Part shown: piece after piece, positions 34,901 through 42,464 of the stretch | How the letters are laid out: each line of letters begins with the position of its first letter | How positions within the stretch are numbered: the stretch's first letter is position 1 | Assembly: GCA_033239005.1 (NCBI GenBank) | Contig: BSQZ01000001.1 | Coordinates: forward strand, 16,430,500 to 16,494,499 | Length of the DNA: 64,000 nucleotides | Reading direction: 5' to 3' | Origin: Lamellibrachia satsuma | Taxonomy: Eukaryota; Annelida; Polychaeta; Sabellida; Siboglinidae | Notes under the pieces: model-generated | Told to the model about the DNA's origin: nothing | The model's input: only the letters and a program-made list of their open reading frames with translations | Databases searched by the model: none | Program-made: the position numbers and the translations under genes

Positions 34901-37861
34901 CGGTCACATACATAGTAGCAATATAATCACTTACATTGAGAAAACAAAACCAACAGTAAAGATAAATATATCACCATAAACCGTAAAGAAATGTCATAAA
35001 TGTAATCATCACTTAGTACCCTTAATGTCTAGTAGAATAAAAAAACATCGACTGGTTAAATCTGACCGGTAATTTTGAAGTCTAAACGTGAAGCAGGTAT
35101 GGCCCGCCAGGACCACCCTTACTGATAATTTAGATGCCTAAGATGTACCATGTGCTAGCAATCCCTCCTCCAGGGTATTTATACTCCCAGTTTACCAAAT
35201 TCAGATGCCATCACTAGAGGTGCTGTGATTCCTTAAATATCCAATGCACTTTACCATTGGTCAGCTTGTTATAATCCACCTGTCATAGAGGTAATCTCTA
35301 TTAATGTGACAATGGGGGGTACCAATTAAGAATAGGCTAACAACCAAATTGAGTTTACTACAATAACAATCATTTATTTACACTACAGTACTAATAACAC
35401 ATTCCAAACATTAAACCAACTGACAATGAAACACTTAACTCATCTTGTTTCACAGACAGAGTCCCTGGCACACCCCAAATTTTAAACAGCTAACAATAAA
35501 CCTCAACTACCATAACACCATCTGACAGACTCCCTGGCCAGTAACGACACTGCCTGATTACACACCAGCAGCTACTTCTAGGCAATCACTCCTGCCTCCC
35601 CACAGCTCCTCTCTACCTAAACTTTTATCACCTTTTGACAGACCCCAGGAAAGATGAATTAGCCAATGGGTATCACCCATAATTCCCACCAACCTCTGGA
35701 TCATCCTTCTGCAGCTGTAAATGATTTGAATAGATAGCTGGGTTTCCCTCAAGAGAAGGTGTCAGGTTTTGATGTCTTGTTTATGAAATTGGTCTACAGA
35801 CATCAGATAAAGGGTCCAGCAGTCACACTGTCACAGTCCCTCAAGGGAAGTGATGTTAGCCACCTTAAAGCCCGGCACACACGGGCGGATCGGCAGCGCG
35901 GCAAAAGCTCACGAGGCCAACGGCTGAGCTATATTTCCTATCACCGTTGCCCGCAGATGAGTGAATGTAGCTCAGCTGCATACACGGCCGTCACTACCAA
36001 TTGCGCCTACAATGCTTTGCGCAGCTTCCCTCCCGAAAATAACATTTCATTAACTCTACCTTAAATCTAAATAATAAAAATATAATAACTGAATCACGAA
36101 TATTGATACTAATAATACACAATTAATGCACGGCGTACAGATTTGGTCAAATACCTTTTTAATAGTTCATAAAAGTGATACACATTGTGGACTGTGTGAC
36201 ATGAAAGTTGAAAAGGATATGTTGCAACTTATATATAACATATCCTGAAAATACAATTTAAAATATCATGAACAAGAATCAATTGTACAATCATAATGAA
36301 AAACACAAGTCAATATCTTTCACAATCTTGAACAACAGGTAGCTTGTCTTCAGAGATTGACTCAGACAGAAACTCGTTGGACGCTGCCATTTTGTTAACA
36401 CATGATCGCGGTACGTGATATCATTGGCTAGATTACTTCCGCTGCTGAGCTGATAGCTCGTGTTGCCCGCAGACGAGAGAATCGGGCTTACATGGTGCTG
36501 ATAATATCAAACGCGTCGGATAATCTTTCCCCCGGCTTGCGAGGCCAGCTGCTTAGCTAGATCACCAGCACACTAGCAGATCGGCCGCAGAAACGCGTCA
36601 TGAGCTGTTGCCGCGCTGCCGATCCGCCCGTGTGCGCCGGGCTTAATGTTTCATCACCATCCTACATTTCTATATAATTTCTATCATTCTTATATATATA
36701 TATATGTTTAAATAACCCCTACCACACACCCACCATCTCAATCGCGGGACAATGACATCTGCCAGCACTTCCTTGCCCAATTTGCAAGTTAAACCTTTGA
36801 ACTCTTGGAGCTGGGCCAAATCCAGGGCTCCCTCTCAGTTCCCTAATTACATTGACCTCCAAAGTCAGAGCAATTTAGCAGATGTCAGGATTAACGAGCC
36901 ACACACATCTTCCATTAAGGGAGGACTGAAGGGCCTAAACATTAACATCTATCTTTTGCACCATATGGATTTTGTCAATATCCACTTGGGTAGTTTAACT
37001 ACAAACTTTTAGAAACCTGCTTTGCAGTTGCTAATTTAGGCTTAATACATTGATTAAACACCTCCTAATGACTTAATAATGTTAGCTATTAAAAACTAAT
37101 TAAATCAAACTGGCATATACTTTATATTGTGTTAGTACTCAGATAGTGTTGGTCAACTGCCCATCATGTGTTAGCACTGGTGCTGGTGTGTTTGTATGAA
37201 ATATCACTGCATCATTATATTGCAGATGTGCGTGATCATATATTGTGTGGGGCACAGTGCCGTAACAGGTAGAACACCTGAGGCCTCTCGATCAAGAGAA
37301 TCCAGGTCCGAATCCTCTTGCTGCTGTTTCAAAGCTGTGACAGTTTCTTTCACTCCACACTGCCTCAGTTCACTCACCTGTATAAATGATCGTCTGGCTA
37401 TAGACAGAGGTAAATATGTGAGTGAATAATCTTTGTGCAATAATTGCAGCATGGCTGAATGCTCCCAGAAAAGTTGAGTTGGAATACAAGGGTATGTCAG
37501 GTAGTGCTTTGAACAGTCCTACAGATTGGATACAGCACTATATAAGAATGTACCTTTTTATGGCAGCACCATTTGTTGATTGCATCAACACGTATGTTCA
37601 TGTAATTTCTTGACTGGGTAACAATTACCTAATACTTGCTCTACATGTGCAGTGGAGAAAACAAGAAAACGCAAATTACCAGCAGCACGTGTGGGCGCTG
37701 ATTTCAAACACAAAGAGAGACAAAGCAGCACCTGGCTGCCAAGTTTTGGTCGAGTGTGGAGCACAAAGCGATCCTCATGTCTCACTTACAGGTATTACCC
37801 ATATCTGGTACATGGTCCATTCAAACAAAGACAAACAAGTAAAAATAGGCTGGTAATTTGA
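16858..37861 (+). CDS. CENATAC: CENATAC/CCDC84 orthologue, 8 coding exons
   Basis: Spliced coding sequence over 21 kb; exons 16858-16983, 23400-23563, 28280-28378, 32889-32955, 33530-33619, 33861-34022, 34229-34343 and 37653-37861 join in phase with GT-AG introns. The product would be about 343 residues, against about 330 for human CENATAC. Landmarks in order: an N-terminal zinc finger (CEICCKNHNSGNKHIYSASH), a second Cys-rich block (HFWCYFCNHEYQ), a MKEEFVVETVEYKKF helix, SDASPPW, IGPTLDD, and a C-terminal RVGADF...TWLPSFGRVW block. The vertebrate protein is part of the minor (U12) spliceosome and is needed for splicing of AT-AC introns; function here is inferred from orthology. No frame breaks were seen. 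The end is the least certain part: exon 8 may read through to the TGA at 37861 or splice at AG|gtatta (37791). All introns seen are U2-like. Confidence 0.88.
17090..17345. repeat. Array of GCAGAGC / GCTCTGC palindromic units
   Basis: The words ttattcgcagagc and gctctgcgaataa, reverse complements of each other, recur at least seven times in both orientations with 20-50 bp between them. Some copies read TTTGCA instead of TTCGCA, as expected after CpG decay. An isolated copy (attcatagagctgctctgcaaata) is at 21294-21318. Both are in CENATAC intron 1. Confidence 0.75.
17380..17705. mobile_element. Repeat with GGGCCGAAAC words (left part)
   Basis: Segment contains gggcaaaaccatccgtg at 17472 and gtgggccgaaactactattc at 17657. 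The same words recur at 20507-20705. Together the two blocks look like one unclassified repeat or element split by the RTE LINE and neighbouring insertions. Confidence 0.45.
17847..19963 (+). mobile_element. 5'-truncated RTE-type LINE with 13-bp target duplication
   Basis: The insert 17860-19950 is flanked by gatgaaacaaaca at 17847-17859 and again at 19951-19963. It begins inside the endonuclease (GSDHRML) and ends in a short TAGA microsatellite (tatagatagatagat), a typical RTE-clade 3' tail. It lies in CENATAC intron 1 in the same orientation. Confidence 0.85.
17877..19943 (+). pseudogene. RTE reverse transcriptase
   Basis: Frames 17877-18113, 18153-18710, 18661-19086, 19255-19623 and 19575-19943 follow one another with short gaps. 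Motifs in order: SDHRMLMSNI (end of endonuclease), KNGKATGNDQVNIEML, NYRPICLLSNIYKLF, AGFRGGYSTTDHI, AFINYEKAFDSV (motif A, with N where D is usual), an in-frame TGA where the QGD motif begins (19084), RFADDI (motif C), and the tail RGRPAKRRRDDLDEYW. The polymerase would copy element RNA at the target nick. Frameshifts and the TGA make this copy inactive. Confidence 0.85.
20150..20490 (+). pseudogene. 3' end of CR1/Rex-like LINE
   Basis: The frame contains RGHKAALVKEQCRLDMRKYS and VINEWNKLSND, the usual C-terminus of CR1-group LINEs, then a stop and a UTR with aagccaatggcttccttgtc. The same UTR is found inverted at 25525-25570, so two copies of one family are present. Confidence 0.75.
20507..20705. 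mobile_element. Repeat with GGGCCGAACCATCCG words (right part)
   Basis: Four copies of a gggcc(g/a)aaccatccg word lie at about 20594, 20639, 20663 and 20680, together with tgggccgaaacgactattct at 20509, which is nearly identical to 17658. It is probably a subterminal repeat cluster of a non-autonomous DNA element. Confidence 0.5.
20706..23399. other. CENATAC intron 1, remaining sequence
   Basis: AT-rich, with no coding frame or element recognised apart from the palindromic GAGCTGCTCTGCAAAT piece at 21302. A weak TATA-like word (ctatataagg) lies at 20770. Confidence 0.4.
23400..23563 (+). CDS. CENATAC: CENATAC exon 2
   Basis: Acceptor gtctgtacag, donor GGCAAG|gttaga; phase 0 in, phase 2 out. 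It encodes the Cys-rich HFWCYFCNHEYQRD segment and the MIEHLA motif, both aligned with the conserved WCxxC and LEHLAS region of the family. Confidence 0.85.
25505..25740 (-). pseudogene. Nested 3' fragment of CR1/Rex-like LINE
   Basis: Reverse complement of the 20150-20490 family: the UTR with aagccattggcttac, and coding words matching VINEWNKLPND and the SQRV block. It sits between two endonuclease/RT pieces of the host LINE and therefore inserted into it. It is a 5'-truncated copy. Confidence 0.7.
26375..26634 (-). repeat. 24-bp minisatellite inside LINE endonuclease, 11 units
   Basis: Eleven units of gtctccgtgaggtgggccac plus acga/caca start at 26375, 26399, 26423, 26447, 26471, 26495, 26517, 26541, 26565, 26589 and 26611; two units are 22 bp. 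On the minus strand one unit encodes the eight residues VAHLTETV, which lie just before the GDFN motif. Long frames across it on either strand are artefacts. Confidence 0.95.
28280..28378 (+). CDS. CENATAC: CENATAC exon 3
   Basis: A 99-bp exon between acceptor ttctatttcag and donor AAGAA|gtaggt, phase 2 in and out. It encodes the ENRVEHTMKEEFVVETVEY segment that lines up with the KxWWENKAE...MKEKFLV part of the human protein. It is easy to miss because a stop lies right after the donor. Confidence 0.8.
28379..29418. other. CENATAC intron 3, first part
   Basis: A short inverted repeat (gcccaatacgccatgtgt with acatggtgtattgggc) at 28421-28449 is the only structure noticed; otherwise AT-rich sequence without genes. 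Confidence 0.4.
29419..29583. mobile_element. Small TTAA-flanked MITE
   Basis: TTAA at 29419-29422 and 29580-29583 bracket 157 bp whose ends are imperfect inversions (GGTTCAGCTCACACGAG against GGCCTTTCACATGAGC). The word cacacg(a/g)g recurs inside. TTAA duplications point to a piggyBac or Kolobok relative. Confidence 0.5.
29896..30165 (-). mobile_element. tRNA-derived SINE, copy 1 (inverted)
   Basis: Reverse complement of the SINE at 30665: 3' end at aaggtaagttccttaggacc (29898), body with cagccatgctgcaatta (29989), and tRNA-like head with gaacccaggttctctcgat and gccacagtgccccac (30111-30163). It lies in CENATAC intron 3. Confidence 0.8.
30665..31004 (+). mobile_element. tRNA-derived SINE, copy 2
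   Basis: A tRNA-like head with box A-like (tagcataccagttagaatg) and box B-like (cggtttcaaatacc, 30725) Pol III promoter parts is followed by a unique body (gtaattgcagcatggctgaa) and a tail with agtgctttgagcagtcctaa and gcgctatataagaactta. The tail resembles the LINE-derived 3' ends by which SINEs borrow a reverse transcriptase. It lies in CENATAC intron 3. Confidence 0.8.
32889..32955 (+). CDS. CENATAC: CENATAC exon 4
   Basis: Acceptor ttttttttag, donor CTTGAG|gtaaat; 67 bp, phase 2 in, phase 0 out. It encodes a Lys-rich helix FLEATQKSVRQFEEKKHKKQ, predicted coiled coil. Confidence 0.8.
33082..33463 (+). repeat. 43-bp minisatellite in CENATAC intron 4
   Basis: About nine units with consensus ttcaggtgttccagatggaa followed by taccaaggtttagatgcctgacc. 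Units differ by a few substitutions. The array fills most of the 574-bp intron between exons 4 and 5. Confidence 0.95.
33530..33619 (+). CDS. CENATAC: CENATAC exon 5
   Basis: Acceptor ttttgttacag, donor AAGCAG|gtgatg; 90 bp, phase 0 both sides, 30 codons. It continues the helical part (VADKIRKESFISARMVDCYR). Confidence 0.75.
33861..34022 (+). CDS. CENATAC: CENATAC exon 6
   Basis: Acceptor gtttttgcag, donor ATGCAG|gtatga; 162 bp, phase 0 both sides, open throughout. It is the poorly conserved middle of the protein, so its inclusion rests on splice sites and phase rather than on similarity. Confidence 0.65.
34229..34343 (+). CDS. CENATAC: CENATAC exon 7
   Basis: Acceptor ttgtcttttcag, donor AAACATG|gtcagt; 115 bp, phase 0 in, phase 1 out. 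It encodes GNVFSDASPPWV and IGPTLDDLHKH, matching the conserved GNIHSGATPPW and IGPSYEEF motifs of the family. Confidence 0.85.
34399..34657 (+). repeat. 39-bp minisatellite in CENATAC intron 7, left part
   Basis: Units of gtcaactgtccatcatgtgt with taccactcagacagtgttg, about six copies. The array breaks off at 34657 and resumes at 37131-37187 with one and a half further units. Confidence 0.9.
34658..37130. mobile_element. ~2.5-kb insertion splitting the 39-bp array
   Basis: The same minisatellite flanks both sides, so the intervening 2.47 kb was inserted or expanded between units. It contains no recognisable coding frame. A TTAA-flanked transposon at 35869-36642 is nested in it. Confidence 0.5.
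35865..36646. mobile_element. 774-bp TTAA-flanked non-autonomous DNA transposon
   Basis: TTAA at 35865-35868 and 36643-36646 flank the element. Its inverted ends, AGCCCGGCACACACGGGCGG and AGCCCGGCGCACACGGGCGG read inward, match over about 42 bp with about two to four differences. Subterminal words (gttgcccgcaga, gctgagct) recur on both sides. TTAA duplications suggest piggyBac/Kolobok mobilisation. No transposase is encoded. Confidence 0.85.
37131..37187 (+). repeat. 39-bp minisatellite, right part
   Basis: gtgttagtactcagatagtg then ttggtcaactgcccatcatg continues the array that stops at 34657. Confidence 0.8.
37244..37560 (+). mobile_element. tRNA-derived SINE, copy 3
   Basis: Same family as 30665: head with ggggcacagtgccgtaacag, box B-like ccaggtccgaatcc, body aattgcagcatggctgaatg and tail agcactatataagaatgtac. 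It lies in CENATAC intron 7, 90 bp before exon 8. Confidence 0.8.
37653..37861 (+). CDS. CENATAC: CENATAC exon 8 (terminal, end uncertain)
   Basis: Acceptor ctacatgtgcag, phase 1 in. It encodes KRKLPAARVGADFKHK and STWLPSFGRVW, the most conserved C-terminal block. The frame stops at 37859-37861. A possible donor at 37792 could lead to another exon (an acceptor lies at about 38262), but neither tail is clearly conserved. Confidence 0.75.
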
Positions 37862-40495
37862 AAAAGCAGTTTACTGCATAAAAAAACATTTTAAAGAAGT
37901 CATTATTATTTGATTAATGGTACTTGCAAGGTAAACCTAGGAAAATATTCTTGTAAACATATATAATTTTTAGTATTTTATAAGACATGTTACCTAAGAT
38001 AGCCGTGCAACTATGTGTACCTTCTTGATTAACCAGGTACTACTTGCATTGTCACTTGACTAGTAAACACCGCTACCAGCACTTTGACATGACTGATGTC
38101 ATTGTTATTATGATATACTTTTCTCAATGACATGCTCTGTTTCAGAGGGCAGTATATCAAGCATAAAAGAAAAGGCACTTGAGACATTGGACAGTTGAAG
38201 AAGTTGTACATAATTTTAATAATATATAGTATACAAATATGTGACTCTGTGTTGTTTCAGAATTTGGCATTGTGGAGTCACAATCACAATGTTAAATAGC
38301 AACATTTCAGTTTTTCATTGGTACTAATGTCATTCTTCTATATCAATTGTGTGCAAAGTTATATGTGTCTGAAGCCTAAGAATGCAAGTTGTGATAAATC
38401 AGTTTAAATTTTTTCACAACTCTTTCATTGCGACCAACTCTTTATATTTATGGTAGCTCAATGAAACTGTGCACTCTTTATTTGAACATTAAGGTATATG
38501 CTTTGTGTAAATATTAAGGCTGTTGGTTTAGAAATGTTTGAAATTTCCAACCCTGCATTGCATCTAGTCATGCTATAGCAATTATATACAGTTTTTTAGA
38601 GAAAACATTTCTTGGAAAAATTGCCAGTAATTTAAAATATTGATATATATTGCGCAAATGTTTCTTCAGATTTGTTCTCAAAATGCATTGTTATAGCAAC
38701 AGTGGCTCTACCATTAGGCCTGTATGTGAACAATTCACAGATCTTGATACTAAGTGATTACAGCGATACAATTATATTTATACACATTTCCTGTCCAGGA
38801 AGTCTGGTGGTAGCAATAATCTAGGACTTTTTCCAGGACCTAGCTAAAAAAGTGGCCTTAAACTGGACGTAAAAATTAACATTCAACTCTACTAAGAAAA
38901 TGTATATGTTATGAATACGTATTCATCACTAGTGAGCAGATATGCCCCAGGGTACTAGAGCATATCCGCACAGGTATGTGCAAACATGCATCACGTATTT
39001 CAGTCTTTTGTTTACAGAGCAGAATACAAACTGCACCGCTAAATTTCAGCCTGCAGAACATCATATAGCTTGTTAGGTATATCCACAAGTATTATTTGGG
39101 GATCAAATGCCCCCATATAAATAATATAAACATAACCAGCTTTAGTTTGTATAATAGAGTGGCCTAAGTTGTGAAAGCCATGCGACGAAGAAAACCAAAA
39201 GGACATAGAATAAAAACAATATTATAATTGTACACTTCAAGATACATATACACTTAATCAAGATAAGGCCTAGTAAAAAAAGAAACTAGTTTCTCGTCCC
39301 CTCCCACTTCATTTTTTGTCACTGCCTTCTTTTATTATTATTTACTATTGAAAAAAGATTATTTAAAAACGTTTTTCCGGTTCTGTGAAGAAATCTCTGT
39401 CCAAAACACGCTGTCCAAAGTACTGTTATACTCTCAGTTCACTCTATGCATCATACAAGATTTAGGGATGTATGTGCCTTCTACAGAGTCTAAAATAAGA
39501 ACGATGACCCCTTGCTTTAGATAGTCTATGCAGACTCGATTACATAATACCAGTCTCAGTCAGTATAAATGTCATTCAGTTAAGCCTGTGATACAAACTA
39601 ATGAAACCATGGCCATGTAGGTTTTACACAACATTTATAATGCATATCCACACATGACTGGGGCATATCTGTACACACCTATGCGGTTATGCCCCAAATG
39701 AACGACAGGGCAGATTGTAAATTTTCCCACACGCTGTCTATGGCGGTAAAGTTTATTTGTGCAATGACAACATTAATAACACACATTCCAAAAATGCATA
39801 AACACACCAATATGCATATAATATTATAGTGAGTGTGAGTTAGGTATCAATATAATTATGTATAAAATTACATGAGATTCATTTTAGCTTATCATTTCTT
39901 ACCGGCACAGAGGAATTCAATTTGCATGTTAAAATGCTCAATGTATGAGTTAGATGCTACTACAACCCAATTTTGAAACTAAATATTATGCGGTTTGGTC
40001 AATAACGAGGTGTGCGGACATGCCTTGGAATGCAGGCATGCCCCACCTTCCCCAACTAACAATTATTTCATGGTATAAAAGTTGTTTTACGATTGGTATG
40101 TCGAAACATATTGTTGAATCCATTATAACATGCATTGGCCCAATTAACATAGCATTGTACTTTGTGTATTGTGTGTATTATAGAAGTAGAAGATATAAAA
40201 TAATGTGTGAGAAATCTATCTTCTTGTTGACATCCTTATTTCGCTGCACCTTCAATAATAAACTTTGTGTGTACTCATCTATAACATCAGGCACGGATCC
40301 GGAGGGGAGCATGGGCGGCGCAAGTGTTGATGCACGTGTGAAACAAGGGAAACTGGTACGGTTCTAGCTGTATGTTCATGAAGTCATGTGAATTCACGTT
40401 TTTAGGCACGTGGAACAAGTGAAACAGTTATGTATACGGTTGTAGCTGTACATGTATGCATGTGTGTTCACGTGTCTATGCACGTGTATAACTGG
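37862..40495. other. Downstream of CENATAC, nothing certain
   Basis: AT-rich sequence. A word family, gcata(t/a)ccgcaca(g/t)g, appears at 38968 and inverted near 39690 beside gatatgccccag/ctggggcatatc, hinting at an old inverted-repeat element of about 0.75 kb (38940-39720). A degenerate tandem of gcacgtg...gaaac(a/t)gg...gtagctgta words begins near 40330. Confidence 0.35.
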
Positions 40496-41570
40496 TAGTG
40501 CCCTGCACGGGCCTATAATTTCAGCCCAAGCCCGGCCCACAGTTAGCAGTTAGAATCCAGGCCCGGCCCAAACCTGCAAAAATGTGTCAAGCCCGGCCCG
40601 GCCCACAAACTAGAATTTAGGCCTGGCCCAGGCCTGTTAATGTTTGGCCCATGCCCGACCCACACATTCCAGGCCCAGCCCATACCCACGGGCCAAAGAA
40701 TTTAGAAAAGATACACCTATTATCTTATAATAAAAACGAAACAAATAAACTGTAATGTATATGTATTGTTTTATTAAATAACAGTAAAAAAACATTAATA
40801 TTGATATTTCAATTCCATGTCACCCACTGACACTGACACCCAGTGGCATGTCCAGCAGGCCTGCAGTCACTAGCCTGAGAGAGATCAGGTTCAGACATGT
40901 TTGAATTAATACAAGTGTGAATGAACAGTACTGGGGTAATTGTAGACACTAGGAAAATACCAACTGGGGTGGACAGTGGGCAGGTCAATCAGGCAGGCAA
41001 TATTTTGAGGGAAGACTTGACAATAGAATGTCCACTGGTAGGGTCAAAGGGTGATAAGTTGATGGTTAATCATGGCTTGATTGCCTCTGCAAATATGTCT
41101 AAAGTAAACATTTGGGGCTGGCTACTTCCAGCCGAGTGAACTTATGGTGCCATTAAATATATGAAAAAGGCTAGATTGATGCCAACAAATTTCATCTGTA
41201 ACATCTGTATTCTGTACTATGTAGTAGTAATATGTATGGGTTTTGTATATTTTTACATGGTACATGCCCAGGCCTGGCCCAGCCCAAGCCCATTTTGTTG
41301 AATATTTTTTTAGCCCTAGGCCCTGCCCAGGCCTGCAAAATGTAGGCCCAGACCCGGCATGGCCTGAGAAATTTAGTAGAACCGCGGGCCGAACTGGGCT
41401 TGGGCCCAAAGTCCGGTCCGTGCAGGGCACTAATAACTGGGGACACTGGTACAGTACTTGTTGCACGCGTGTTCACATGAATGCACGTGTAGAGCAAGTG
41501 AAACTGGTACCATTATATAGATGTATGTATTTTCACGTGTTTATAATAGATGTACGTGACGGCAAATAAA
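40330..41570. repeat. Degenerate ~80-bp repeat hosting the hAT insert
   Basis: gcacgtgtgaaacaa, gcacgtggaacaagtgaaac and, after the hAT element, gcacgtgtagagcaagtgaa share one unit that also contains actggtac and gtagctgtatgt. Three to four decayed copies are visible. Confidence 0.5.
40488..41440. mobile_element. hAT-type non-autonomous transposon with 8-bp TSD
   Basis: The 937-bp insert 40496-41432 is flanked by perfect 8-bp copies of ATAACTGG (40488-40495 and 41433-41440). Its ends, TAGTGCCCTGCACGG and the reverse complement, are inverted repeats. Both subterminal regions (40500-40700 and 41265-41410) are crowded with GGCCCGGCCC- and CAGGCCTG-like words. An 8-bp duplication is the hAT hallmark. 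The interior frame 40921-41139 is not recognisable as transposase. Confidence 0.88.
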
Positions 41571-42327
41571 CGAACGCATTTTGACAAGTTATATATTAAT
41601 ATGAAGAGCATCATATAATATATAATAAATCATATATCCTTCACTAGAGGCGCTTCGTCAAAGATTATAAGTATGAGGTTTGAGCACATATGCTGCCTCT
41701 GTTCTACGTCACGCTTGGTGTCATATCCATCACAACAAAAATGTGACGTAGATAACGTGACGTAGATGACCGTGATGTAGATGACACACCGTTCAATTCA
41801 TGAGCAATATTGTCCCTGTTATTAAGATAATGGTCGGCCTGCTGTTTGTGTGATCAGTTTACATGAGTTTACCACGATTTTTTTATCTCTATTCCATGAG
41901 GTGCGGGCTGTTTGTATATGACATGTAATAAACCTGCGCACCTGTCTCGATCCTAGTAGTTATAGTGCGGTTTTGACCGAGCAAATTTAGTGCCACTCCA
42001 TGAATCACTTCCGGTTGCGCGCGCATGCGCACAGCCTTCTGGGTAACATGAGCGCCTCTGGTAGTGACCCCTAACCATACCCGTAACCATAGAGCGAATG
42101 GAGCTAACTCTAAACCCAACCTGTAGACGTATGGGTTGAACCCTGACCCTGACCTTATCAAAGTGACCTCCACCCCGACCCCAAGTGGTGAGCTAACTCT
42201 AACACGTCTCCCTAACGACTGGAGTTAACTCTAACCACAACCCTTTGTCAGCTGTTGTCTATCCAACTGTAAGCCGTACTGCGAGATCAAAGGATGCTAA
42301 TCAGTAAAAATGGTGCAACTATGCCGT
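41571..42327. other. Intergenic, degenerate CTAACC/ACCCTGACC words
   Basis: The interval holds ctaactctaa and accctgaccctgacctt runs at 42060-42245 that superficially resemble telomere repeats but have no fixed period. No gene was recognised. Confidence 0.4.
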
Positions 42328-42455
42328 TGTTGCGACACAAGAAGTCACGTTAAAACAACTTTATTGATAGAGCGAAATGGCACGTGTGTCAATCGTTTGT
42401 AGCCGGAAATGCGAGAGTCACTAAGGGGTGCTATCATAAGTAGCCGACCGCTACA
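42328..42455 (-). repeat. 3' LTR of the CsRN1-type element
   Basis: Starts TGTTGCGACAC and ends GACCGCTACA on the plus strand. Single difference (caatcg versus cgatcg) from the copy at 44833. Confidence 0.95.
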
Positions 42456-42464
42456 CAACCCCCC

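Noticed and set aside
38262..38340. Ninth CENATAC exon after acceptor gtgttgtttcag
   Set aside because: The phase-compatible frame gives a short tail without family resemblance, and the reading through exon 8 already gives a family-like length.
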